This document shows positions 17,466-27,089 of a stretch of DNA of 64,000 nucleotides, piece by piece. The first letter of the stretch is position 1. Each line of letters opens with the position of its first letter. The stretch is from Marinobacter sp. EhC06 (GTDB taxonomy: Bacteria > Pseudomonadota > Gammaproteobacteria > Pseudomonadales > Oleiphilaceae). Position numbers and translations under genes: made by a program. The notes under the pieces were generated by a model. It saw nothing but the letters and a program-made list of their open reading frames with translations. It ran no database searches and was not told where the DNA came from. The stretch covers positions 248,001-312,000 of the forward strand of contig NZ_LXYO01000023.1 of assembly GCF_001650915.1 (NCBI RefSeq). Reading direction: 5' to 3'.

Positions 17466-18050
17466 ATGCGCGCCCCATTATCTGCATCAATCCATACTGC
17501 AGTCATCACCACCCTGTTTGCCCTGCTCGCATTGTTTTCCGCGGGCACCCAGGCCCAGGGCCTGTCCGACCAGACCATCTCATCGTTTATCGACAGCCTG
17601 AAGGCTGCCGAACAGCTGGAACCTGAGTTTGAGGATCTGAGTGACGACATGGACAGCCAGAACGATGGCACCATGCCCGACTTCTCACGCATTTTCTCTG
17701 ATTCGCTGAAGGAGCTGGAAGGTCACCAGGCCTATGGTCAGCTCGAGGATCTGGTTCAGGACCACGGCTTCGGTAGCCTTGAAGAGTGGGCGGCCACCGG
17801 CGACCGGATCTTCCAGGCCTGGATGGCCATCGAGATGGAGCAGCAGAATCCTGCCGCCCGTCAGGAGATGGACGCGGCCATGGCGGAAATTGAAAACAAT
17901 CCCAACATGACTGCCGAGCAGAAGGCGCAGATGCGGGCCATGATGCAAAGCGCAATGGGTGCCATGGAGAGTGCCAGCAATGCGCCGCCAGCCGATGTAG
18001 AAGCTGTCCGCCCCCATGTTGAAGCCCTGAGGGAAGCAGGCAACTACTGA
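17466..18050 (+). CDS. Exported helical protein of unknown function
   Basis: 194-residue protein with a clear signal peptide (hydrophobic VITTLFALLALFSAGTQAQG, cleavage after AQA). The mature part is acidic and helical, rich in Met, Gln and Glu, with no cysteine or known motif. Segments such as NPAARQEMDAAMAEIENNP look like a soluble helical bundle. AAGGAGAG precedes ATG 17466. It lies 100 nt after dctM on the same strand and ends in a terminator, so it may be expressed with the TRAP operon or alone. I do not recognise the family. Confidence 0.75.
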   Translation: MRAPLSASIHTAVITTLFALLALFSAGTQAQGLSDQTISSFIDSLKAAEQLEPEFEDLSDDMDSQNDGTMPDFSRIFSDSLKELEGHQAYGQLEDLVQDHGFGSLEEWAATGDRIFQAWMAIEMEQQNPAARQEMDAAMAEIENNPNMTAEQKAQMRAMMQSAMGAMESASNAPPADVEAVRPHVEALREAGNY

Positions 18051-18079
18051 ACTGACATCCCGGTTGCCAGGAAAACAAA

Positions 18080-18110
18080 AGCCCGACGGTTTAACCCGCC
18101 GGGCTTTTTT
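18080..18110. terminator. Intrinsic terminator
   Basis: AGCCCGACGG (18080-18089) pairs with CCGCCGGGCT (18096-18105) with one mismatch, followed by TTTTT. An AAAA run on the left makes it usable from the other side. It lies between the exported-protein stop and the convergent NSS transporter stop. Confidence 0.85.
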
Positions 18111-18145
18111 GTGAGTGAGCAGCCATCAGGCCGCTCGGGTGGGCA

Positions 18146-19543
18146 TCACGACATCAGGTTGTAAACAAACACGATGGCAACCGCGATAGGCGTGACGAAC
18201 CGGATCAGGTTGTACCAGAGGGTAAAGACTCCACCCTGCAGGGCCAGATCGGTTTTCAGCGATTCTTTGGCCACGAACCAGCCGACAAATACCGCCGTCA
18301 GCAAACCGGAAAGCGGCAGCAGCACGTTGGCCGTGAAGAAGTCCAGCAGGTCAAAGATGGTCTTGCCTTCGAAGCGCTCGAACATGGCGAGCGGCGCCAC
18401 GTCGGCCCAGACGTTGAGCGACAGAATCGAGGCAATACCCAGTGCCCAGCACAGCACGCCTACCAGGATGGCACTACCCGTGCGGGCCAGGCTGGTCTTT
18501 TCCTCTACCCACTCAACCACCGGCTCCAGCAGGGAAATACCGGAGGTCCAGGCAGCGAACAGCAGCAGGATAAAGAACAGGGTGCCAAACAGGCCGCCCA
18601 TGGGCATGTTGCCAAAGGCCAGCGGCAGGGTCTGGAAAATCAGTCCGGGGCCGGCACCGGCTTCCAGGCCATTGGCAAACACCACCGGGAAGATGGCCAG
18701 GCCAGCCAGAAGGGCGACCACCGTATCCATGATTGCCACGCTGACGGCCGTGCGGCCGATGGACACATCCCGCCCGAGGTAGGAACCGTAGGCCATCATG
18801 ATGGCCATGCCCAGGCTGAGGGTAAAGAAGGCGTGACCAAGGGCTATCAGTACCCCGTTGAACGTCAGGGCATCAAAATTCGGCGTGAACAGGAAGCTGA
18901 CGGCTTCACCAAAATGGCCCGTCGTGGTGGCGTAGCCAACAGCCACCAGCAGCAGAATGAACAGGGCCGGCATCAGGATCGTAACAGCCCTCTCCAGACC
19001 GCCTTTCAGGCCCTGGGAAACCACCAGAATCACCAGCGCCATAAAGAGGGTGTGCCAAAGCAGCAACTGACCGGGACTGGCCAGCAGCCCCCCGAACAAC
19101 TCACCGATGGAGTCTGCAGTACCGCCGGTAAAGTCACCCATGGCGGCATGCCCTACGTAGGACGCTGCCCAACCACCAATCACCGAATAGAAGGAGAGGA
19201 TAACAAAAGCCGCAATCATCCCGATGATGGCAGAAATCCGCCAGCCCGGGGCACTGAGATTGCGCTCTGCCACCAGGCGCATACTGGTGATGGGGTTATG
19301 GCGGCCATTCCGGCCGATAAACACTTCCGCCATCATGATGGGAATACCGATTACTGCGATACACAGCAGGTAAACCAGCACGAAGGCACCACCACCGTTC
19401 TCACCGGTAACGTAGGGAAACTTCCAGATATTACCGAGACCGACAGCCGAACCGGTTGCCGCCAGAATAAACGCCAACCGGGAGGACCAGAGACCACGGG
19501 CGGCCCCTGAACCGTTGCCCGAAACCGAGTTGGACTGAGTCAT
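18146..19543 (-). CDS. Neurotransmitter:sodium symporter (NSS/SNF) family transporter
   Basis: 465-residue membrane protein with about 11-12 spans. The family's first-helix signature RLAFILAATGSAVGLGNIWKF and the following PYVTGENGGGAFVLVYL are intact; they line the sodium and substrate sites in LeuT-like transporters. It imports an amino acid or osmolyte with sodium; the substrate cannot be told. The eleventh/twelfth helix region is shorter than in eukaryotic members, as usual in bacteria. It is monocistronic on the reverse strand. Confidence 0.88.
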   Translation of the reverse strand: MTQSNSVSGNGSGAARGLWSSRLAFILAATGSAVGLGNIWKFPYVTGENGGGAFVLVYLLCIAVIGIPIMMAEVFIGRNGRHNPITSMRLVAERNLSAPGWRISAIIGMIAAFVILSFYSVIGGWAASYVGHAAMGDFTGGTADSIGELFGGLLASPGQLLLWHTLFMALVILVVSQGLKGGLERAVTILMPALFILLLVAVGYATTTGHFGEAVSFLFTPNFDALTFNGVLIALGHAFFTLSLGMAIMMAYGSYLGRDVSIGRTAVSVAIMDTVVALLAGLAIFPVVFANGLEAGAGPGLIFQTLPLAFGNMPMGGLFGTLFFILLLFAAWTSGISLLEPVVEWVEEKTSLARTGSAILVGVLCWALGIASILSLNVWADVAPLAMFERFEGKTIFDLLDFFTANVLLPLSGLLTAVFVGWFVAKESLKTDLALQGGVFTLWYNLIRFVTPIAVAIVFVYNLMS

Positions 19544-19625
19544 GTTGTGTTCCTGTGCTTTTGGCTGAGGAATGTCTTAAAAAGGGATAGCCACGGCGTT
19601 GCCGGGGCAATTGGGGCGGGATTCT

Positions 19626-19657
19626 GCCAGCACTGGCGCGTCGATGCCAGTGCTGGC
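19626..19657. repeat. Perfect 12-bp hairpin between MCP and NSS genes
   Basis: GCCAGCACTGGC (19626-19637) and GCCAGTGCTGGC (19646-19657) are perfect inverted copies around an 8-nt loop, about 50 bp downstream of the chemoreceptor start-side neighbour. No U-run follows on either strand, so it is not a classical terminator. It could be an operator for the NSS gene or a processing or attenuation structure. Confidence 0.5.
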
Positions 19658-19708
19658 GCCCTCCCGAACCGGGTTGATTCAGCGGGAGAGCAAGGAAGAA
19701 AAAGCTAA

Positions 19709-21283
19709 CTAGCCGTTTTTGCTGATAAACCTGGCGATAAGGTCTTTCAGGCCACGGGACATGGCGCTAAGCCGGTCGCTGCTCTGCTTGGCAGAGTCCG
19801 CCTGGGCGTCACTGTGATCGGCCAGCTCAGCGATGTTGGTGATCTGGCGATTGATCTCGTCAGACACCTGGCTCTGCTCCTCAAAGGCCGCAGACATACT
19901 GATAAAGCTGTCGGAAATGGTCTCGATCGACGTAACGATATCCTTCAGGGAGTTTTCGGCTTCCCGCACCTTCTCAAGCCCCTGACCAGCCACAGCCTCG
20001 CCATCGCGGGTTGCCTGGACTGCTGAATCCACCTGCTGGCGGAAGTCGTCGATAACGTTCTGGATCCGTACGGTAGATTCCCGAGTCCGACGGGCGAGTG
20101 AGCGCACTTCATCCGCCACCACCGCGAAACCGCGGCCCTGTTCGCCCGCCCGGGCCGCTTCAATGGCTGCGTTCAGAGCCAGCAGGTTGGTCTGCTCGGC
20201 AATCTCGGAAATCAGGTTTGCTGCCTCACCAATGCTGTTGGTGGACTCACCCAGCTTGCTGATGGTTGCGCCAATCCCGTTTACACGGGTTACCAGTTCC
20301 TCGATGGCCACCAGCGCCTCGGCGCTCCGGTCGCTGCCAACACCGGCCAGGCGATTGGCCTCTTCGGCCTCCCGGGCATTGCTGGTAACCGACTCGGCCA
20401 CTTCCTGGATCGAGGCGGTCATTTCATTGATGGCCGAGGCTGTCTGGTCAGTCTCCGCACGCTGCCGGGCAATGGCCGATGCACCATCACTGATGTATCG
20501 GTGAGAGGCTCTAGCCTGCTCGTAGAGCAGTTCCGCCTGGTCATCAATACGCGCCAGCGCCGTCCGAACCCGGGCCTCCTCACTCACCAACAACAGCGAC
20601 AGCTGCGAGAACAGTCCTCGCTCGTCACTGTAGGTGCGGGCAACGATGGGATCGCGGAAGGCATCTGGCCGCAGGTCCAGCAGCCTGCGCAAGCGGGCAG
20701 CCAGGGAACTGAACACCAGGCCGAAACCCAGGGCGTGCCCCACAACGATCAAACCTGCCGCCAGCCAGGGCTGGTTGATCTGGAGGGCGCCAAGGCTGAG
20801 CACCAGAGATACCAGGAACGGCCAGCCGGAACGAAGCATCGACAACGCTCGGTTACTGAAGGATGAGGTCATTTTGCCGGCAGAAATCTTGCCATAAAGC
20901 CGCTCAGCCCGGGCAATCTGCTCGCGGGTTGGCTCGACCCGCACCGATTCGTACCCCACCATCTGGCCGTTCTCTCGAATCGGCGTAACGTAGGCACTTA
21001 CCCAGTAATGGTCGCCGCTCTTTGCCCGGTTCTTGACCACACCCATCCAGGCCTTGCCGGCCTTCAGGTAATCCCACATATCCTTGAACACGGCCTGGGG
21101 CATGTCCGGATGCCGGATGATGTTGTGGGCCTGTCCAACCAGCTCTTCCCGGGAGAAACCGCTGATTTCCACAAACTCTTCGTTGCAGTAGGTGATCACC
21201 CCTTTCAGGTCCGTGGTAGTAATCAAACGCCCGCCTTTACGCATTTTGATTTCACGCTGGGTGACCGGGAGATTCTTACGCAT
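19709..21283 (-). CDS. PAS-containing methyl-accepting chemotaxis protein (Aer-like)
   Basis: 524-residue chemoreceptor. The N-terminal PAS domain is at about residues 10-115 ([37 protein letters not shown]) and is cytosolic, as in the redox/energy sensor Aer. Two close hydrophobic spans follow around residues 145-190, then a HAMP-like linker and the signalling tip with [20 protein letters not shown] and [18 protein letters not shown]. There is no periplasmic ligand domain. ATG 21283 has AGAAGG upstream; the longer frame to 21355 lacks support. It probably mediates energy taxis via CheA/CheW encoded elsewhere. Confidence 0.9.
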   Translation of the reverse strand: MRKNLPVTQREIKMRKGGRLITTTDLKGVITYCNEEFVEISGFSREELVGQAHNIIRHPDMPQAVFKDMWDYLKAGKAWMGVVKNRAKSGDHYWVSAYVTPIRENGQMVGYESVRVEPTREQIARAERLYGKISAGKMTSSFSNRALSMLRSGWPFLVSLVLSLGALQINQPWLAAGLIVVGHALGFGLVFSSLAARLRRLLDLRPDAFRDPIVARTYSDERGLFSQLSLLLVSEEARVRTALARIDDQAELLYEQARASHRYISDGASAIARQRAETDQTASAINEMTASIQEVAESVTSNAREAEEANRLAGVGSDRSAEALVAIEELVTRVNGIGATISKLGESTNSIGEAANLISEIAEQTNLLALNAAIEAARAGEQGRGFAVVADEVRSLARRTRESTVRIQNVIDDFRQQVDSAVQATRDGEAVAGQGLEKVREAENSLKDIVTSIETISDSFISMSAAFEEQSQVSDEINRQITNIAELADHSDAQADSAKQSSDRLSAMSRGLKDLIARFISKNG

Positions 21284-21435
21284 AAACAGACCTTCTGACT
21301 CGGAGATGACCACGGGAATAGAAAAAGGCGCACAAGGGTAGCCCTCGACAAACATTATTGATATTCGTCAAAGGTTACCCTGCGTATGGAGAGTGTAACG
21401 GCAGAGGTCCGCGGAACCTTAGTGCGTGCAGGTAC

Positions 21436-22320
21436 TTATGTTGAAACCGCCAGCCTGGCCCGGGGATGGAAACGCGCGTTGACCCAGAGGGAGAAAGCGA
21501 TAACACCGCCCCCTACTGCCAGCCTCAGCAGATCGGCATCACGGTTCCAGATCAGCAGGTTCACGATCAGGCCCGCAGGCACCAGCGCGTTGTTCATGAT
21601 GGCCAGGGTGCCGGCATCAACCACACAGGCACCGCGGTTCCACAGGAACAGGCCGAGACCGGAGGCAGCAAGCCCCAGCCATGCCAGGATGCCCCACTGC
21701 ACCGGGGTGGTCGGCAGCTTGTCGGCATTGCCAAAAATCAGGAAGGATGGCAGGGCTATGATCAGGGCACCGAAGAAGAAATAACCGAAGGTGCGGTAGG
21801 CAGGCATATCGGTGGCGTAGTGTTGCATCACATGCTTGTAACCCACCTGGCCGGCGGCAAAGGTAAAATTCGCCACCTGGAGCAACAGAAAGCCGGTGAT
21901 GAAGTCCTCACTGAGCCCATCGTAGCGTATGATACCCGCCCCGACGGTAGCGATAGCCGCAGCCAGAAGCGCCACCGGAGAAAAGCGGCGGAACAGGGCG
22001 TCATCCAGCAGGGTCACGTAAAGCGGGGTGAAGATCGTGAACAGCAGCACTTCCGGGACAGTCAGGTAGCTGAAAGACCGGTAAAGACACAGGTAGGTAA
22101 TACCGAACTGCAACATGCCGGTTACAAGGATGCCAAGTTTCTGTCCGGAAGCCACGCCACGCCAGCGGGTGAACGGCAAAAACACCAGAGCACCGAGCAG
22201 AACACGGCTGAGCACCGCAAAATCGCTGTCCACCTGGCCGGCCAGAAATTCGCCGATCAGGCTGAATGAAAACGCCCACAGAACGGTAACAAAAACCAGA
22301 AGTCCCATCGCCACTGCCAT
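21436..22320 (-). CDS. EamA-family (DMT superfamily) transporter
   Basis: 294-residue membrane protein with ten predicted spans in two EamA repeats. The first repeat starts VTVLWAFSFSLIGEFLAG; the second carries the PVQWGILAWLGLAASGLGLFLWN loop. Members export or exchange small metabolites, and the substrate is unknown. It is divergent from the MATE gene with a short shared intergenic region. Length is typical (about 290-300 residues). Confidence 0.82.
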   Translation of the reverse strand: MAVAMGLLVFVTVLWAFSFSLIGEFLAGQVDSDFAVLSRVLLGALVFLPFTRWRGVASGQKLGILVTGMLQFGITYLCLYRSFSYLTVPEVLLFTIFTPLYVTLLDDALFRRFSPVALLAAAIATVGAGIIRYDGLSEDFITGFLLLQVANFTFAAGQVGYKHVMQHYATDMPAYRTFGYFFFGALIIALPSFLIFGNADKLPTTPVQWGILAWLGLAASGLGLFLWNRGACVVDAGTLAIMNNALVPAGLIVNLLIWNRDADLLRLAVGGGVIAFSLWVNARFHPRARLAVST

Positions 22321-22393
22321 CTATTGTGATCAAGGCGCGTACTTTAACGGTTTTGGGAGAAACTTGCAGTGCAGAAACACCGGATAAAACCCC

Positions 22394-23815
22394 ATGGATG
22401 AAACCCACCAGCCATTACCGGAACCCCGGCAGCCGCTGGTCGCCAGAACGCTAACCGAGTGGCGAACCCTCGCCATTCTGGGCGGGCCGATCCTGATTGC
22501 CCAGGTCGCCCAAATGGCCAACGGCGTGATCGATACCATCATGGCCGGCCACGCCAGTGCCGAGGATCTGGCAGCGGTGGGTATTGGCAGCAGTCTTTGG
22601 ATGCCCCTGTTCCTGTTTTTCATGGGCATGCTGGGGGCGCTGCAACCCATTATTTCCGGTTACAACGGTGCCCGGGAGGTTGGGAAAATCATGCCCGCCA
22701 CCTGGCAGGGCCTGTATCTTGCCGCCTTCGGGTCCGTCATCATGATCCTGCTGCTGACCCATGTGCATCCGGTACTGGCGCTTCTGAACCTGGAGGCCAA
22801 CACCGCCCGCATTACCCAGGGTTATCTGGACGCCTTTGCCTGGGGCATACCGGCCCTGCTGCTACTTACAGCGCTGCGCGGCCTGACCGATGGCCTCGGG
22901 CATACTCGCGTGATCATGGCGTTCTCTGTGCTCAGCACGCTGATCAACCTGCCCATGAACTACATCTTCATCTACGGCAAGCTGGGACTGCCAGCGATGG
23001 GCGGGGTCGGCTGTGGCTGGGCCACGTCCATTTCCAACGGCGTCGCGGCAGCGGCATTGCTGGTATACCTGAACCGCAGCCGGGTTTACCGTCAGTTCCA
23101 CCTGATTTCCGATTGGGTAAAGCCGGATCTGGCAGGCATTCGCTACATCCTCGGCATCGGCGTGCCCATCGGCTTTACCATCTTCGTTGAGGCCAGCCTG
23201 TTCTCGGTGATCGCCCTGTTTCTGGCGCCCCTTGGCCCGGTGGTCGTCGCCGGCCACCAGATTGCCCTGAACGTGGTGTCTTTACTGTTCATGCTGCCGT
23301 TGAGCATCGGCATGGCGCTGACTCTGCGAGTTAGCTTCCTGATGGGTGCCCGGGCGCCTGCCACTGCTCGACTGATCTCCCGCAGCTCGCTGATTCTCGC
23401 TGCTGCTACGGCACTGGTTTTTGCCATACTGCTGTTTGTGTTCTCCCGGGAGATCGCAGCACTCTACACGAGTGATACCGAGGTTCAGGCAGTCACTGTC
23501 AGGCTCCTGATGTTCGCGGCCCTGTTCCAGATTGCCGACGTGATCCAGGTAACCTGCATCAGTGCCCTGCGGGGCTACAAGGATACCCGCATACCGATGT
23601 TCATCATGCTGTTCTCATTCTGGGGCGTAGGCATGCCACTGGGGTATGTGCTGACTTTCATGGACTGGCTGGTGCCGGCCATGGGAGCTGCCGGCTTCTG
23701 GGTAGGTCTGACGGGCGGGCTGGCATCTGCCAGCATTCTGTTGGGATGGCGACTATTCCTGTTTGCCCCGGATGGCAGTCAGGCTATATCGGCTGCCGGT
23801 TCCCGCGCCCCCTGA
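22394..23815 (+). CDS. MATE-family multidrug efflux protein (NorM-like)
   Basis: 473-residue transporter with twelve predicted spans. The N-terminal helix region has LAILGGPILIAQVAQMANGVIDT, the usual MATE cation-site neighbourhood (Q/N, then D in GVIDTIMAG). The second half repeats the fold (GVPIGFTIFVEASLFSVIALFL). It exports cationic drugs or metabolites using sodium or proton gradients. Its last 37 nt overlap the convergent diguanylate cyclase gene, a compact arrangement that could allow antisense interference. Confidence 0.87.
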   Translation: MDETHQPLPEPRQPLVARTLTEWRTLAILGGPILIAQVAQMANGVIDTIMAGHASAEDLAAVGIGSSLWMPLFLFFMGMLGALQPIISGYNGAREVGKIMPATWQGLYLAAFGSVIMILLLTHVHPVLALLNLEANTARITQGYLDAFAWGIPALLLLTALRGLTDGLGHTRVIMAFSVLSTLINLPMNYIFIYGKLGLPAMGGVGCGWATSISNGVAAAALLVYLNRSRVYRQFHLISDWVKPDLAGIRYILGIGVPIGFTIFVEASLFSVIALFLAPLGPVVVAGHQIALNVVSLLFMLPLSIGMALTLRVSFLMGARAPATARLISRSSLILAAATALVFAILLFVFSREIAALYTSDTEVQAVTVRLLMFAALFQIADVIQVTCISALRGYKDTRIPMFIMLFSFWGVGMPLGYVLTFMDWLVPAMGAAGFWVGLTGGLASASILLGWRLFLFAPDGSQAISAAGSRAP

Positions 23816-24789
23816 AGATCGGCAAATACGATCCGGTCTCGACCGGTTTCCTTGGCTTCGTATAGCGCGGTATCGGCCCGGGCCAGCCAATTATCGACAC
23901 TTTCGCCATGCCGGAGTAGCGCCACACCAAATGAGGCGGTGACGGAACCACCGGGATGCTTCATGTACTTGCGCAGAACCTGTTGTAAATTATTCATCAC
24001 TGCCTTGAGGCCAATGCCATCAACCCCTGGCAAAAGCAGCACAAACTCCTCACCGCCGTACCGGAACAGCTGGTCTGATTTGCGCGTGTTCTGTTTCAGC
24101 AGGGCCACCAGATCGGTCAGAACATCATCACCCACGCCGTGACCATGCTCATCGTTGATCTTCTTAAAATGATCGATATCCAGCAGCACCAGTGCGTAGG
24201 GCAGCCCCGTACGCTCGGCATCTGCTGCGGCCAGATCCAGCTCCTGATCCATTGAACGCCGGTTTTTGATGCCGGTGAGCGGATCAATCGTGGCCAGATG
24301 TTCCAGACGCTCTCGCTGATCATGGTTCCTGTGGGCAAAGACATAGGCGCAGGCGCTGACCACGAATGCTGTTGAGGCAAATGACCACATCTGAATGTCA
24401 GAGCGGAAAGCACCACCGTGAACCATCAGGGCTATGACCGAAGCCACATTCAGAAACACCGCGATACGGGGATTTGCGAGGAAGAAGGTCGTTACCAGAC
24501 AGGGGTAAAGCCAGAAAAGCCCGGGTTCGCCCACCACGGCACCAACCGTTACCGCGCCGCTGCAAGCAATAACAGCAAGCACGAGGCCGCTTCGCCGGGT
24601 ATCCCCACTGGCCCACGCGTATATGAGCGTGATAAGAATGCCAATAAGAATTGCCGTGTCGACAGAACCCGCAAGCGTATTACCCTGCATAAAGCGCATC
24701 GCAGCAAAAGGCGTAATGCCCAATATCGCGCTAGCACCCAACAAAGTAATGATCGACAACCTGAAATCGGTCTTAAGGCGATGGAGCAT
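23779..24789 (-). CDS. Membrane-anchored diguanylate cyclase
   Basis: 336-residue protein. Five or six hydrophobic segments fill residues 12-155 (a MASE-like membrane sensor with almost no extracellular domain), followed by a GGDEF domain. The active site is GGEEF (YGGEEFVLLLPG), preceded five residues upstream by an RxxD inhibitory site (RKSD), so it should make cyclic di-GMP from GTP and be product-inhibited. DHFKKINDEHGHGVGDDVL is also intact. A perfect 8-bp inverted repeat lies just upstream of the start. No EAL domain is present. Confidence 0.88.
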   Translation of the reverse strand: MLHRLKTDFRLSIITLLGASAILGITPFAAMRFMQGNTLAGSVDTAILIGILITLIYAWASGDTRRSGLVLAVIACSGAVTVGAVVGEPGLFWLYPCLVTTFFLANPRIAVFLNVASVIALMVHGGAFRSDIQMWSFASTAFVVSACAYVFAHRNHDQRERLEHLATIDPLTGIKNRRSMDQELDLAAADAERTGLPYALVLLDIDHFKKINDEHGHGVGDDVLTDLVALLKQNTRKSDQLFRYGGEEFVLLLPGVDGIGLKAVMNNLQQVLRKYMKHPGGSVTASFGVALLRHGESVDNWLARADTALYEAKETGRDRIVFADLQGAREPAADIA

Positions 24790-24814
24790 TCAGCGTTAGC
24801 TTCCGTCAAAAGTA

Positions 24815-24835
24815 CTATTCTGAATTCCAGAATAG
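24815..24835. promoter_or_regulatory. Perfect inverted repeat upstream of the diguanylate cyclase gene
   Basis: CTATTCTG (24815-24822) and CAGAATAG (24828-24835) are perfect inverted copies with an AATTC centre, 26 bp upstream of the reverse-strand cyclase start. The position overlaps where a promoter would sit, so it looks like a dimeric repressor or activator site. The bound protein is unknown. Confidence 0.45.
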
Positions 24836-25065
24836 CTCAAGCAATTTGAATGATCGTTACAGGGCAACGATTCTTTACATATTCTCTATCAAAAAAGACA
24901 AAGTGTGAACGCCCGCTCATTTTTTATTCCGAAGAACAGGGACAGCCGTTAAATCAGGTAAAACCTCACGGTTTCCTATTCACAGACTCGTTCGCTCCAG
25001 TGGAGCCCCAACCGCATTCGGGGTTACACTGACTACATAACTAACCTGTACCCGAGACACCTGAT

Positions 25066-26190
25066 TTGACCGAACTTGTCCGAATCGCTCCCGGCGCGCT
25101 AACCATCGGCCGGCCCCTGCCCTGGAACGTCTATGATGCAGACGGCAATGTCCTTCTGCGCCAGGGCTATGTGATTCAGACCAATTCCCAGCTGGAACAG
25201 CTGTTCGAGCGGGGCCGGTTCAAGCCCCGCAAGATCGAGCGCCCCCAGGAGGAGGTCTTCGAGGACAACCGGGAGCGCAATCCATTTTCTGACTACCCGG
25301 ATTTGCTGCACTCCCTCGAAGCAACCCTGAACGCCATTACCGAATCAGACCCCTCGGCACAGAAACGCCTGTTGGGACTGGCCCGGATGATCGAATGCAC
25401 CTGCACCGAATCACCGGAAGCCAGCCTGGCACTGGTCCATCTTTACTCCATCGGGCCGGTCATTCACGAGCAAATCCTGTTTTACGCCATTCTGTGTCAG
25501 TTCATCGGCCGGCAGTTCGGGCTGGAAGACAACCGGGTTGCCGTACTCACCGCTGCCGCCCTCACCGCCAATCTTGCCCTGGTGCCCATTGCCGACAAGC
25601 TCAATGCCTCCAATACGGTCCTGAACGACGAGCAACGGGGGGTGATTCGCAAACATCCCCAACGCAGCATTCAGGCCCTAAAGGCCGCAGGCATCGACAA
25701 CAAGCTGCTGCTCACCATCATCGCCCAGCATCATGAGCAGGCCGACGGCAGCGGCTATCCCAAGGGCCTCAGTGGCACTGAAATACGCCCGGAAGCGGAA
25801 ATCCTGGCCCTGGCGGAGCGCTACGTTGCAATGATCACCAAACGTGCCTACCGGCAGCGCATGAACGTGGCCAACGCCCGCAAACTGATTGCCAACCTTG
25901 CCGACGGCAAGTTTCGGCCTGCCATACCAAAGGCCCTGCTGCAGGTTCTGGGCGAGTTCCCGCCCGGCATTCTGGTACGCCTGGAAAATAACGAGGTGGG
26001 CGTGGTTACCCGGCGGCCGGTGCGGGCCCGGGGGCCTTTTGTAAAAGCCATTTTCGGCCCCCGTGGCAACCGTTACACCGGCACCTTCGAGCGGGACACC
26101 AGTGAGCCGGACTTCGGTATCCAGTCTCTCGAAGAGCCGGAAATCATGCCCTCCATGGACTTCAGTCTGGTCTGGGGCTTCCGCTCCTGA
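25066..26190 (+). CDS. HD-GYP-like protein with a lost HD metal site
   Basis: 374-residue cytosolic protein. Residues about 1-75 form a short N-terminal domain common before HD-GYP domains. Residues about 120-300 align with the HD-GYP fold, with a clear HHEQADGSGYPKGLSG block. The helix that should carry the metal-binding His-Asp pair reads ALTANLALVPIADKLNAS, with no His-Asp, so hydrolysis of cyclic di-GMP is doubtful. It may instead bind the nucleotide or a GGDEF partner. The start is TTG 25066, the only start consistent with the conserved N-terminus; the ribosome site is weak. It sits divergent from a diguanylate cyclase. Confidence 0.75.
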   Translation: MTELVRIAPGALTIGRPLPWNVYDADGNVLLRQGYVIQTNSQLEQLFERGRFKPRKIERPQEEVFEDNRERNPFSDYPDLLHSLEATLNAITESDPSAQKRLLGLARMIECTCTESPEASLALVHLYSIGPVIHEQILFYAILCQFIGRQFGLEDNRVAVLTAAALTANLALVPIADKLNASNTVLNDEQRGVIRKHPQRSIQALKAAGIDNKLLLTIIAQHHEQADGSGYPKGLSGTEIRPEAEILALAERYVAMITKRAYRQRMNVANARKLIANLADGKFRPAIPKALLQVLGEFPPGILVRLENNEVGVVTRRPVRARGPFVKAIFGPRGNRYTGTFERDTSEPDFGIQSLEEPEIMPSMDFSLVWGFRS

Positions 26191-26217
26191 CTGCCGTCAC
26201 TCTCTGGTAAACCCAGT

Positions 26218-27060
26218 TCACAGACCCAGCGCCTGGGTGTGATGATCGAGATGATCATCTATAAACGAGGCGATGAAGAAATAGCTGTGATCGTAGCCCC
26301 GGTGCATGCGCAGGTTAATGTGATGGTGGAATTTCTCACAGGTATCCGCCAGAACATCCGGGTTCAACTGGCTGTCCAGAAACTCGTCTGCAGTGCCTTG
26401 GTCCACCAGTAGCGGCAACCGCTCGCGAGCGGTTGGAATGAGCAGCGTGGCATCCCATTCCTCCCAACTGCGGGGATCGTCTCCCAGATAGCCCTGGAAG
26501 GCTTTCTGGCCCCAGGGGCATTCCGTGGGGTTGGCGATGGGCGCAAATGCCGACACCGAAGCATAGCGGCCGGGGTTCTTCAGGGCGCAAATCAGGGCGC
26601 CGTGGCCGCCCATGGAATGGCCACTGACAGAGCGTTTGTCTGTTACTGGCAACTCATTCTCGACCAACTGCGGCAATTCCTTCACCACATAGTCGTACAT
26701 CCGGTAATGGGGTGCCCAGGGTTGCTCGGTGGCGTTGATGTAGAAACCGGCTCCCGAGCCAAAGTCGTAGCTGTCATCCTCGCCCGGCAGGTTCACCCCA
26801 CGGGGGCTGGTGTCCGGACAGACAATCGCCATACCCAGTTGCGCAGCCCGCTTCAGGGCGCCGGCTTTCTGCATGAAGTTCTGGTCGGTGCAGGTCAGCC
26901 CCGATAACCAATAGAGGACCGGCACCTTGCCCGGCCTGGAGCCCACAGCCACGGGCGGCAGATACACCGCGAACTCCATGTCGCATTCGAGGGTAGCGGA
27001 GGTATGCCGGTAGCGGCGGTGCTCGCCTTCGAAACAGACGTTCGTGGATAGGAGTTCCAT
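26218..27060 (-). CDS. fghA: S-formylglutathione hydrolase
   Basis: 280-residue esterase-D type alpha/beta hydrolase that cleaves S-formylglutathione to formate and glutathione in formaldehyde detoxification. The nucleophile motif is GHSMGGHGAL, and the charge-relay residues are in LVDQGTADEFLD (Asp) and GYDHSYFFIASF (His). It also has the family marker LYWLSGLTCTDQNFMQKAGA. Length is exactly typical. The partner glutathione-dependent formaldehyde dehydrogenase is not in the window. A CBS-domain gene precedes it, 29 nt upstream, and may be co-transcribed. Confidence 0.93.
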   Translation of the reverse strand: MELLSTNVCFEGEHRRYRHTSATLECDMEFAVYLPPVAVGSRPGKVPVLYWLSGLTCTDQNFMQKAGALKRAAQLGMAIVCPDTSPRGVNLPGEDDSYDFGSGAGFYINATEQPWAPHYRMYDYVVKELPQLVENELPVTDKRSVSGHSMGGHGALICALKNPGRYASVSAFAPIANPTECPWGQKAFQGYLGDDPRSWEEWDATLLIPTARERLPLLVDQGTADEFLDSQLNPDVLADTCEKFHHHINLRMHRGYDHSYFFIASFIDDHLDHHTQALGL

Positions 27061-27089
27061 AGTGTCCTCAATTTCAGGAAAAGTGTGTT

